From the NCBI GenBank assembly GCA_039105265.1, contig JAPFFF010000017.1, positions 1,550,001-1,614,000 of the forward strand: 64,000 bases of DNA, written 5' to 3'. The number at the start of each line of letters is the position of its first letter. The first letter of the stretch is position 1. Both the position numbers and the translations under genes were made by a program. Origin of the DNA: Tritrichomonas musculus. Taxonomy: Eukaryota; Parabasalia; Tritrichomonadida; Tritrichomonadidae. The notes beneath the pieces were generated by a model. The model was not told the DNA's origin. It worked only from the letters and a program-made list of their open reading frames with translations, and ran no database searches. Positions 46,601-56,789 of the stretch are shown piece after piece.

Positions 46601-48175
46601 TTTCATGTAGAAATAATTATTAATACTATATAAACATTTTTGTTATCATCATTAATATGATTTAATACAGATATCATCAATGATGATATAGCAGAATTTT
46701 AGAAGAGAAATAAAAATAAATTAAAAAATTATATATTTATTCTGAAAGAGATACCTTAAATATTTGATTAATATTGATATATTTTTGTATGTAAAATTAA
46801 AGATATGATCATTTTTAGAAATAGTTTTTGCTTCTGAATTGTTAATCGTTTATGCCAAATTTATTTGAATTAGTTGTAAATATTCATCGCATTCATTTTG
46901 ATTATTTAAGAAATTTTGCTAGTTTTAAGCACATTATTTTTATTTAACATAACATAATAGTCAGATATTTTCAATCAATTTGCAATTTTATGGGATTGTA
47001 CAAATTAAGAATATATTTCATATTAGATATGAAAGCATTCATAATTGGTATCTCTAAACTTTAACGATATATTTTGGAGAAGTAAAAAGCACAAAATTAA
47101 AATACCATCTGACTCTAATTCTCTTACAAAATTCTTTCATATAAATATTTAATTTTATCATTTATATATTTAGGATATAATATCAAAAATATTTGAATTC
47201 TATAGTGTCATTTTGAAGATATTATGATATATTTCTCATATATAACTCTTTCAAAAAGTTTTTCAATTTTTTGATGTAAGAATATCAAAAAGTTTTGCTC
47301 TATATAAAAAATTTGAATGTTTTTTCATTACTTATAAAATATAGTTTTCGCAATAATTTTTATGAAATTTCAACATTATTTAATTTAATTTTTTTTATGG
47401 ATACATATATATTATATATTACGAAAATAGAGTTTTTCCTGAAAATAAATATAATAGACAAATATTCTATGAAAACAAGAATATTTCAATGTAAAGCTGA
47501 TAGATGCCTGTTTCACATGATTTGTAAATATTATTACACAATGATAAGATCATTCTCATCAAAATAAAATGAAAAATCGAAACCTAATTAAAAAAAACAA
47601 CTTTTTCTCATAATTGACTTTTGGGATTTTGAACTATTTTTTATTATTTTATACAATAGTATCTTATGAATAAAATATTTTGAAACAATATCAATTTGTA
47701 AGAGAATTATTTCAAAACTGAAGATTAATTTGAAATTGTCCTTTTAAAAGGACAATTCTCTTACAATATTTAAATAAAATTGATATTTTCCATCACTAAC
47801 TTACCATATCATTATATATGTCATTTAAATCTTTAATATGAGAAGAAAATATAGATTTTTCAAGAAATTGCAAATAATATTCAATTTTTCGAAAAGTTAC
47901 ATAAAATTGTATTTAAGCAATATTTATACTTTTTTTAAGCATAATGAACAACTTGATATCAAAATGTTTTATATCGACTTACTAGATGTTGAGTTAAAAA
48001 ATTGAAATCGTTGGACAATCTTTTTTTGACCTCAAAAAATTTCAATATCTCTTTGAATTTTAGGTTTTATTTTGTTATTTTAATATATTTTCTTATTCAT
48101 TTGATGCTCTTTAAAATTGTCATTGAAATAAACCAAAAAACTTAATATTCATCAAGTTTTTTTTTTTTTTTTGAC
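46601..48175. other. AT-rich desert with a 24-bp perfect palindrome
   Basis: No gene seen. AATTGTCCTTTTAAAAGGAC followed by AATT, at 47734-47757, is a perfect 24-bp palindrome. It is flanked by a wider imperfect inverted repeat (TTGTAAGAGAATT near 47696 and AATTCTCTTACAA near 47754). Short open frames (for example 47295-47567) are AT-driven. Confidence 0.55.
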
Positions 48176-48218
48176 TTCACAACTAGGAGAGATTCATATT
48201 TCTTTTAAAAAAAAAAAC

Positions 48219-48685
48219 TAGGCTTGTTATTTTGAGAATTGATATCAAAAACGTCACTTTTTTACATCTGATACTCGATTATCAGTTCAAAAATCTGATA
48301 TCGATATTATCGATTATCATCATATCAAACATGAAATGTGATGTAAAAAGAATTGTAAACTTGATATAAATTACTGAGATATCAAACGGATTTATCTTTT
48401 TCTATAATTGGTAATTGGGATTTTAAAATATTTAAAAATAAATAATATAATATATTGATGTTTATTTTAGATTAAAATCAAAAAATAAATTCTTTTTTAT
48501 GAAATGTTTGAGATTAAATTACGATCATATATTTATCAAAAAGTTAATTTGAAATTCTGATATCAAAAGCTGAGAAAAAATAACTCGATCTCTGAAATCG
48601 ATCTCGAGAATCAGTGCATATTTAGTTATCGATATTAAAAAGTTAATCAATTATCGATCGCGAGAGTCGGAGAATAACAAGCCTA
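48219..48685. mobile_element. hAT-like MITE, 467 bp
   Basis: Terminal inverted repeats of 13 bp, TAGGCTTGTTATT at 48219-48231 and its reverse complement at 48673-48685, fit the hAT end pattern (YARRx). An 8-bp direct repeat, TTCACAAC, directly follows the right end (48686-48693) and lies on the left at 48176-48183. It is separated from the left end by a 35-bp A-rich segment that itself starts with TAGG, so a small insertion or duplication has occurred at the left junction. Subterminal regions are full of ATCGAT and GATATC words in both orientations, as in hAT subterminal repeats. There is no coding capacity. Confidence 0.65.
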
Positions 48686-48693
48686 TTCACAAC

Positions 48694-50832
48694 TAAATGA
48701 TCTCACTTCGTAAGTGATATTCTTCAAAACTACTAAATGCCATTAGATTTTATGAATATACATTATCCATTATAAATAATGAATATTTATAATTACTTTG
48801 TAGTTAGTCCAAAAAAGTTAATATAATAATTATCGTGAAGTTTTTTGGATACATATTCTTTTCAAAACCCCCAACATTTTTAAATCGGTGGAAAAATGGA
48901 AATATAAGTGCACATTTATATTAAAACTGAGGTTATATATATGATTCATACAATCGTTATATACGATTTCTTGATTAATTTTGTCGAAATTAATATTAAA
49001 AAAATAAAAATTAAGTAAATCCATTTTATTTTCAATAAATATATTTTAAATATGATATTAAACAAGGTTTAATAGATAAAATAGCAATATGTTAAAAGAA
49101 TAAAATGAATATCATCAAATTATTAGTGTTTACTCAATAATTAGTATATAATCTAATTTATTATTTTTATATTTATTTTATAATTCTATTTTAATGATTT
49201 TAATATAATAAAATTTCGTATATATACCAATATTAATATTTTTTGGTTTATTTCAATAATACACGTTACTCATACCCGATGACTCAAATATTCTGAGCTG
49301 TTGTATCAAAAAGCACGTTACCCATACCCGATTGCTCAAATATTTGAGAATAATACAGAGATTTATTTTATTTAAAAATAAAATCATTTCTGGTTAACAT
49401 ATTTATGTTTAGCATATCTTAAATAAAAAAATGGTTAATTATATTTTTGTTAACCTTTTAAATGAGGAAAAAGTTCATAAAAAAAATCATAACCCATTAT
49501 TTCATTAATTAAAACGAATAAAAATATTGATCACTTTAAAACATAAATCAATGAATAAGAAAATCATTTTACTAGAGAAATATATAGCATTAAAATATCT
49601 ATCATTTTTGAATCTGAGAAAAAGAAATAAAATTTTAGCCAAAAAATGAATACATATATTTAACTTATTTATGTTATCATTATACGCTATTGTAATATTA
49701 TTTTGGCAAATATGTTGCTTTATTATTAAAATAATATTGCAAAAATGTAATTTAATAAGAACATCTTGAATAATAACCTTATGCGAATCATTTCCAACTA
49801 GTTTCTGATTATAAAGTTGAAGATAAGTAGCCCAAATTGGTTACTTTGAATCAAATATTTAAGTATTTTTATAGAAACGAATATTTTTTTAACTCACATT
49901 TCATTAATAGCATGAAGTGAAGTATTGAAAACGAAATAAAATATACGTTTTTTTTGATAGTTCATTTATCTTTACTAATATTTTTTTGATATCTTTAAAT
50001 ATTCTAAAAAACAATTAATTATTTGAATATAAAATATAATAATCATATAAATTCGTAATTTATTCATATATTGGGAAATTTTTAATATCAATTTCTCAAT
50101 TTCTATAATTTGCATATTTATTTTGGAATATTATTATTATAAATAGGTAGAAAAATCATATTTATGAAGATAAATAAGTGAATGTTGAATGAATGCAAAA
50201 TTATTATTATTGATGATCATGAAATTCTGAATGTTGAAATTAGTCAAATATAAAAAATATTATCATGTAATCTTTATTAACTTTAATGAACTTTGGTCAG
50301 AGCATTTTTAAAATCTAATTTTGACATTATAAAATCAGTATATTTGTTTTTTACCTTGAAAATAAATAATAAATAATCTATCAAAAAGATTTATTGCTCT
50401 GTTTTTTATACTTATCCATAAAAAATAAACTTTCAAACAAATGCTATCTTTAAATATAATTAACTTTTTTAACAAGGGGAAAAATTGTAAACGGTTTTGT
50501 TGGGGGTTTTTTCTTTTCTACCCTTTTATTTTGGAAGATTCGATTTCTTCTTTTCAGGCTCAATAAAATGATATGTTTTGTTTGAACCTAACTTCAAAGA
50601 TAATGATTAACTTTTTAATTGATTAACTTTTTAGTTTAAAAATGAATTCAAAAAGTTGAATTAAGAAACCGAATGATTCAATTTTCTTCTGTTAGAAAAT
50701 TAATTTTAAACGATCACATTATAAACCATTCAATTTTTTTCAATAGTTTATAAAATATCTTTGATTGAACTTTTCACTTTTTGAAAGAAGCTTTTTTTTC
50801 TAATCTCCAAAAAATTGTCAGAACATCAATCG
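48694..50832. other. AT-rich desert with a short direct repeat
   Basis: About 2.1 kb with no gene. CACGTTAC[T/C]CATACCCGAT followed by [GA/TG]CTCAAATATT occurs at 49262 and again at 49314, a 52-bp direct spacing. It stands out because it is much more GC-rich than its surroundings. Everything else reads as AT-rich non-coding sequence. Confidence 0.5.
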
Positions 50833-50938
50833 CAGCGAATTAGACGTGAATTTTCACTAGGTCTTTAGTATACCCTTTCATACATTAATAGTATTTATCA
50901 AGGAATTGGGGTAACAAAATATTTGGTCTAATTCGCTG
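50833..50938. mobile_element. tiny inverted-repeat element, 106 bp
   Basis: CAGCGAATTAGAC (50833-50845) and its exact reverse complement (50926-50938) bracket about 80 bp. The 13-bp perfect inverted repeat is GC-richer than its surroundings, as for a very short MITE or solo remnant. I could not see a convincing target duplication, so the transposon interpretation is tentative. Confidence 0.4.
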
Positions 50939-51239
50939 TGTTCATTGCTCAATGATTAAAACAAAATAAAAATTTAAACAAAGAATTTTATGTAAACCAT
51001 TGAAAATGGTGTCTTATCGTTTTTGATTAGACTTTATTTGTATTTTAAAATATATTATTTGAATAGTAAATATTACAGTTGTTTCACTTTTGAAACACAA
51101 AAATCCACTTTTGTAAACAAAAATGTAACCATCTAAAATAAAAAATGAACGATGATGAAGATTGAGTTGACACTGGAAGATATGCATTCTCAAGAATAAA
51201 AAAATTGACAAAACAGGACTGCAAATAAATATATGACGA

Positions 51240-52190
51240 AGCTATGACTCAAGGTGAGCAGGCAGGGATTGAACTTGTTTAAGAAAAGGTTATAAAATAT
51301 GGATTCTTTACAAATGCCTTCGAAATGAAGGTGAAATAACTCCAAAATGGAGACATCCAAACCATTCATTGAAATGGAATGAAAAATTAATTGATTTCAC
51401 TATTGATTTAATAGGAAAAAATCAAACATTAACTTTAGAAGAAATAATAAGCTACATTGAAATGGATACACCTATAGCAAAGATTGTAACAAATATATTA
51501 GATAATCCCGATTCAGCAATTAATATTGCAATAGAATACAACATTCTTCCACAAATAAACGCAATTTTAAGTTGTCCTAACTGGGGGCATCAAATGTGAT
51601 TTAATGCTACTACAAGACAAATGGAAGTGTCATAACTATAGATACAGCACCTCAAGATCACGTAGATATCAATACGTTATTCCCAAAAATCATTTCCAAA
51701 CATATTTAGCATGTATATTTCTTTATGTAGCAGATATTCCCATTTTATATATACCCAATCTTTTCCCTATAAGTTCTCAAATAGTTGAGAGGAATTGAGA
51801 GAAAAAAATCACATGGCATATATTAAATGTTACAGGAAAAAAAACTTTCATTCCATGTCCAAAACGATGAAAGCTGCTTTGGTAAACGAAAATATAATAG
51901 AGGAAGAGTAGGTAGTGGTTCTGTCTGGGTTTTTGGAGCTTGCGGCGCCCAACGTAGTGGTGATGTTTACATGATTCAGGTAGTCAAACGAGATGCTGAA
52001 AAACTATTACCTATTATGCAGTCTTGATGTCATCAAAGTGCCATTATTAATTCATATTGACAGGCTGTATATAATGGTTTAGATCAGCTAGGATTTGAAC
52101 ATTACACAGTGAACCATAGTCAGAATTTCGTGAACCCATTTACAGAAGAACACACCAAACGTATTGAAAGCCTGTGGAACACTGCTTTCA
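51240..52190 (+). mobile_element. decayed Merlin (IS1016/ISXO2-like) DNA transposon
   Basis: Pieces of one transposase lie in order on the plus strand, interrupted by several stops and frame changes. An N-terminal helical part (~51315-51598, KWNEKLIDFTIDLIG...) ends in LSCPNWGHQM, a degraded zinc ribbon. DKWKCHNYRYS follows (~51607). The catalytic core starts at ~51860 with NDESCFGKRKYNRGR, holding the first Asp. Then come SVWVFGACGAQRSGDVYMIQ and RDAEKLLPIMQS. After a break comes AVYNGLDQLGFEHYTVNHSQ and then EEHTKRIESLWN (~52145-52180), holding the final Glu. These are diagnostic ISXO2/Merlin DDE motifs. The second Asp region (normally SDxW) reads NSY-stop, so the copy is dead. Terminal repeats were not found. 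Confidence 0.85.
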
Positions 52191-52786
52191 TAGTCATAAA
52201 ATTAATTTTAATTATTTTTTTTCCCCACCCCATTATTCAAAAGTTGAATTTATTAATAATCACAATTTCCCGGCCGATTTTTGATATTACTTTTAATATG
52301 TCTTCGCAAAGGACTCATTCAGCAACAATGGCACATAAGCCAAACTGTCAGAACAAGAAAAAAAGTGACATCAAAAGAAATTCTTGCATCTTCCTATTAC
52401 AGTGGTGTTGGCTTTTAAACTATTAAATCCATAATGAACATGACATTCCATAGCACGCAAAGCAGGGCAACATTTTATAGAAAAGAGGAGAATCTTTTTG
52501 ATTATAACGATGAAAGAAAAAAAAAGAAAGAAAAAAAAAAAGAACTTTTTTAATTTATACAAAATCAATTCATTTATGAGAAAAATAAATCGAAAAAATT
52601 TGTTCTATCAAACTTTTTGTTTTTTCAAAATTAACAATATAAGATTAATTTCAAGAAACAAAATCCTTTATTTCTTTCCTTATTTAGGTGAAATCGAATC
52701 ACTATGGTTTATACTTGTGCTGTACTTATGTTTTTATACAAAATATTTTAAAGAAAGAGAAATCTTAAAAATTAAATATTGAGGAT
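52191..52786. other. AT-rich region between two decayed transposons
   Basis: It holds T-rich sequence and an A/G-rich patch at 52505-52545. A 94-codon open frame here is Lys/Phe/Ile-rich, low complexity and not supported. Confidence 0.5.
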
Positions 52787-55125
52787 TTAATTGTAGTTTA
52801 ATTCTTCAAAAGAGTGTCTTACACTGGATTTGAAAATTGTCATTTTTTCACGAAGAGCGACAATAGAGAACTGTCTTGAATTCATAAGGGCTTTTTTGGC
52901 ATTGCATTTAGCAAGCCTACGAACGGTCTTAATTGTGTCATTGGGGACAGCGCCCAGAGAGGAAACAATGACAACCTCTAAAATAGTATTCATGTGAAAC
53001 TCGCTTAGGCAATCATCAACAAGATTCTTATATTTGGAATCTTTTCATCTCTTGTGATATAGAGTGCTTTTCCGATCGTTATTTGTTTCAGATAATTGAC
53101 AATAAGGACGGAAGAACTCAAACTCAAACAATTGGTTTCTCGGTTTGAGTTCTGACGAACCGAGTTGTCGGGATTGAATGAGATACCGAAAAGTTGGTAT
53201 TCTGGAACAAAACACGCTTTTCTGTAAGTCATTTCATCTTTGAGCATTGGTTGAATCAGGACGGAGACAAGACTGTCAGATGAAAGTGAAAGACTAATCA
53301 TAGTCCATATCGTGAGAGCTTTCTCCCTTTCATAAAAGTTCAGTAGACTCAAACCGCCATCTATCTAGGTATAAACAAACTTGATTTGCAGACCTAAGGT
53401 GTTAAGAGAAGCTTGGATTTGTCCCCTTATGTGTGCGCCTAGGGCTTTCAGTTCTTTCTGAGGACAAACACCATTGAGCATTTCATAATCAAGTTGAGGA
53501 GAAATAATACGTTTGAGAGCATCAATCTTTTGATTGAACTTCATCTATGAGTGACAAATTCTATCTACCTATTCTTGGATCCTGCTAAGACGAAGTCTAG
53601 AATGGCGCATCTTACTGGATCTGGCGCAGGTCATAGGAGTGCCTAGATATCCAATGTATGAGTTGACCGAGATCTAGTGAATGATATCATCTCCAAGCCT
53701 AAAACCGTTCTGGAGAGAGATGAGAGTACAACCAAAGAGGGTGTGGGAGAGGCATCTGCTTTTATTAGGAGCGAGGTACATATTAGCAAAAGAACAGAAA
53801 TCTATTCGTTGCATACCTGCTTCCACATTGTACATAAGAACGACGTCATCAGCATCAGCACATTAAAGGTTAGTGCTTGAGAGTTTGTGGCATCTTCAAT
53901 GACGATGCTGTCGTTTTTGAGCCTACTACTGATGGCTGAAAGAAGTGGCTCAAGGTACAAGTTAAACAGAGTCGGGGACAAGGGGCATCCTTGTTTGACT
54001 CCTCTGTAAGTGAAGATCGAATCTGACAAGATACCATTTAGCGAGAAACGAGACGAAGTGTCATGATATTAGCTTTTGACTACATAGATAAGATCTTCAG
54101 GAAGTCCCTTTTTCCTCATTGCCCAGAGGATGAGGTCATGGGGAATGAAGCCAAAAGCGTTTTTAAAGTCCAGAGTTGTATATTAAAAATATTGTTTAGA
54201 TCTGAGCGCGTTGTGAATCAGTTCGTTCAGAGTTGTAATGTGCTAAGAAACACCATTAATAGAGGAAACAAAACCTTTCTTGCAATTACTAATTACGTTG
54301 CAGTAATGAGCTCCTTTTTATATGGCTCCAGAGTAGCAGCAAAAGATGATGCCGTATAAAGTTGATGAAATTATAAACAGGTGCCAGGAGTGCATGTTCT
54401 TGAGGCCACATTTTTTGTAGAGAAGGATGGTTTTAGATATTTTCCAAGTTTTAGAACACTTGCACGTTTATAGCATGAATTCCTTTAAAAAAATGACAAT
54501 CTCGGTGAAAGATGCAATGTTTAACTTATAGATGGCGTATGAGATCCCATCTATGCCATGAGCAGATAATTAAGACGAGATTTGATGATGTTGCTGATCA
54601 AATCATCTGATCAGATAAAGAAGAGCGGACCTGTCTTTGTCAAACATGCCAGGTGTTATGTCAAACAGCGAGTCAGCTTTAGGCTCAATGAATTCCTTAT
54701 GAAGGTTCCATTCTGCAGAGTTGAAATAGATTACATCTTCTAACAGGTGAAGGCAATCATGCGAAGGTGATGCATAGATGTGCCATCTGAGGCATCTCTT
54801 CGAATCCTAATTATAAAGGTCTTGAATCTACTTATAGTAGCAGTCATTATTGTTGCCTGATAGTTCGGGTTCAGAGAAAGCAATTCTATTCCTAAGCCAG
54901 TCAAGAAAAGATGATAAATGATCATCAGTATCATAAAGAAAGCTGCAAATGCTATCAATATCTCTGTTGCCAAATGTTTGGCTGATGATATCGTTTTCAA
55001 TGTCAAATAAGACAGCCATTAGTAAGTATTCATCAAAAGAGAGAGCACTGTTTCTATTTTGGTTTTCCATTCTAGCTTTAAGTTCAAGGAGCTTCTCGAT
55101 GTGAGCGACAACTTTTACAGGTCAA
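52787..55125 (-). mobile_element. decayed non-LTR retrotransposon (LINE), R2/NeSL-like
   Basis: Ordered minus-strand pieces of one ORF contain multiple stops and frameshifts. From the 5' side: an N-terminal segment (~54830-55125, ENQNRNSALSFDEYLLMAVL), the pre-RT piece HGIDGISYAIYKLN (~54540), WKISKTILLYKK (~54420), DFKNAFGFIPHDLILWAMRK (~54110-54180), RGVKQGCPLSPTLFNLYLEP (~53930-54010) and the active-site ADADDVVLMYN (~53840). Downstream are a thumb-like LGAHIRGQIQASLNTLG and DGGLSLLNF (~53330-53460). The tail is KYKNLVDDCLSEF then EVVIVSSLGAVPNDTIKTVR (~52930-53030). The DGGL and late SLG-x-x-P motifs match LINEs of the R2/NeSL superclade, which use a restriction-like endonuclease; that domain is too eroded to see here. 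Confidence 0.88.
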
Positions 55126-55191
55126 GAAAAATAAGTTGCAATCAGCCATTTCTTTTTGAAAGCAATCACATGAAAAATAGAAAAAATAATT

Positions 55192-55199
55192 AAAAAAAA
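55192..55199 (-). terminator. RNA polymerase III terminator of tRNA-Arg
   Basis: Eight consecutive T on the minus strand begin immediately after the discriminator base of the tRNA, a standard Pol III stop. Confidence 0.85.
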
Positions 55200-55272
55200 C
55201 GTGCCACCCAGGACTCGAACCTAGAATCTCATGCTCCGTAGGCACACGCCTTATCCATTGGGCCAGTGGCAC
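55200..55272 (-). tRNA. tRNA-Arg(ACG)
   Basis: A 73-nt cloverleaf without intron or encoded CCA. The acceptor stem pairs GTGCCAC with GTGGCAC over 7 bp, with discriminator G. The D-arm reads GCCCAATGGATAAGGC. The anticodon loop is CTACGGA, anticodon ACG, reading CGU (and CGC/CGA if A34 becomes inosine). The T-arm CTAGG-TTCGAGT-CCTGG includes the B box GGTTCGAGTCC. All stems pair, so the gene looks functional. It is the only intact RNA gene seen in the window and lies next to the decayed LINE. Confidence 0.95.
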
Positions 55273-55476
55273 TAACAAATATTCAAAAGAGTAAAAACAT
55301 AAAACAATATATAATACATTTCAAAATATTTTTTTCTTTAAAAATCAATCATTTATATAAAATTCATTATTATACTAACAGATACTATTAAAATTTTATA
55401 TATTGAATTTTTCTGAAAAAAATTCTTTATCAAATTTTGAACTTGGAAGTCGTTATTTGAGTTAAATATTTTTATC

Positions 55477-56589
55477 ATGGAAGTTGATATCAGAAAAATT
55501 AGATGCGGAGGTTGGGATTCATCACATATAAATGTCAAAGTAAATGGACGCTGGAGGTATTTATACAAACCAAACAAGTTAAGACCTTTAAATGTGAAAG
55601 AGCCAATTGGCTTCACTGACGGTTACAAACCTCCTCAACCTGCACCAAGCGTCACGAAATACGTTCAAAAACAATACTTGATTAATAATGAATTTTTAAA
55701 TAAGAATCGTACGTCAATGAATATTCCTGTCACAGGATCAACGCTGACAAGTTCACAAGTAGATAAAGATCATCCAGTTAGAAAGAATTTTCTTATAAAT
55801 AGTGCTATTAACAAACCGAAAGCGCCTTATACCTTTTTTCAAAAAGATAAAAAGCAAAGATTAAATCAAATTGATAACGATTCGAATATTCCTAATCAAA
55901 ATAATACTGATGACGATAAGAATGATTTAAATCAAACCATAAATAAAAATCAAACTTTAAATAAATACTCTACTAATATTCAACCTCCGCCTGCAATGAC
56001 TAATGACAATTTCCAGAAAATTCAAGAACAGAATAAAACTCGAGTTAGAATTCGACGTCAATCACACAATTCATATACAGAACCCACTAATGAACCTGAT
56101 ATTCAAGAAGACACTTATTCAGATCTTACTGAATTAACCATGACGCAATCTTCGTTTTCAACAACACTATGTGAAAGCTCATTATCTTTAACGATGCCTC
56201 CTCCGTCATCTTCAGGCAAAGAAGATGATCCTATTTATTTTTTAACAGAAGCTCAGCCACAAAATGCATTTAATCATGCTGCTTCTTCTCGTTCGCAACG
56301 CATCCTACTCTCTGACGTAGTAAAACCAAAAGTTAAAAAATTAAAAGAAAAGAGAAACAGAAGTATTGATGGATATTCAAAGCCACTTATGACATTTAAA
56401 TGCATGGTTAGACCACAGGTAGATTCTTCTTTCCGCGGCGATACGTCAAAGCTTGATGGCATTTTCGTAGAAAGCAACCTACCAGATGATGTTAAAAACT
56501 ATTTCATTGAAGTTAAGGAAAGACAAAAGAGATTACAAGAGGAACAGCAATACCAAGATTATGAAAGTAATGACTATAATTATAATTAA
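55477..56589 (+). CDS. unrecognised 370-residue protein
   Basis: I do not recognise this protein. It starts MEVDIRKIRCGGWDSSHI at an ATG overlapping a TCATGG initiator-like site. Residues 1-60 look folded and probably conserved (VNGRWRYLYKPNKLRPLNVK); the remainder is polar and mostly disordered. There are Asn/Lys/Gln-rich stretches (~120-180), a Thr/Ser-rich patch (~215-240), and a basic segment VVKPKVKKLKEKRNRSIDGY (~285-304) before a conserved-looking piece PLMTFKCMVRPQVDSSFRGD. It ends in a charged helix (VKERQKRLQEEQQYQDY) and a Tyr/Asn-rich tail. No transmembrane segment, signal peptide or enzyme motif is visible. It sits between the tRNA/LINE region and the large helical gene on the same strand. 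Confidence 0.78.
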   Translation: MEVDIRKIRCGGWDSSHINVKVNGRWRYLYKPNKLRPLNVKEPIGFTDGYKPPQPAPSVTKYVQKQYLINNEFLNKNRTSMNIPVTGSTLTSSQVDKDHPVRKNFLINSAINKPKAPYTFFQKDKKQRLNQIDNDSNIPNQNNTDDDKNDLNQTINKNQTLNKYSTNIQPPPAMTNDNFQKIQEQNKTRVRIRRQSHNSYTEPTNEPDIQEDTYSDLTELTMTQSSFSTTLCESSLSLTMPPPSSSGKEDDPIYFLTEAQPQNAFNHAASSRSQRILLSDVVKPKVKKLKEKRNRSIDGYSKPLMTFKCMVRPQVDSSFRGDTSKLDGIFVESNLPDDVKNYFIEVKERQKRLQEEQQYQDYESNDYNYN

Positions 56590-56789
56590 TTATTTTTAAT
56601 GTATTTTAAATCATAATAGATTCAGCGTAGCTTTCGTTGTATTTTACAGATTTTATAAATGTTATTTATGCTTTTAAATTTAAATTTGATTTTTTTTTTC
56701 AGAAGTTTTGCCATATAATCTTCTCAAATTTTAGTTTTAAAGATTTTATATAATTCAATATAATTTAATCGTATAAAATTTCAACCACA

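Noticed and set aside
47295-47567. 90-codon plus-strand frame in the AT desert, starting MLYIKNLNVFSLLIKYSF.
   Set aside because: The Ile/Phe/Tyr/Lys-rich composition is expected from random AT-rich DNA, with no motif or neighbour support.
48830-49024. 64-codon minus-strand frame in the AT desert.
   Set aside because: It has random AT-driven composition and no supporting context.
52498-52782. 94-codon plus-strand frame beginning with a Lys-rich string.
   Set aside because: It begins in an A/G-rich simple-sequence patch and is otherwise Phe/Ile/Lys-rich. It lies between two dead transposons.
53677-54359. Plus-strand open frames across the LINE remnant.
   Set aside because: They are antisense to clear reverse-transcriptase motifs on the minus strand.
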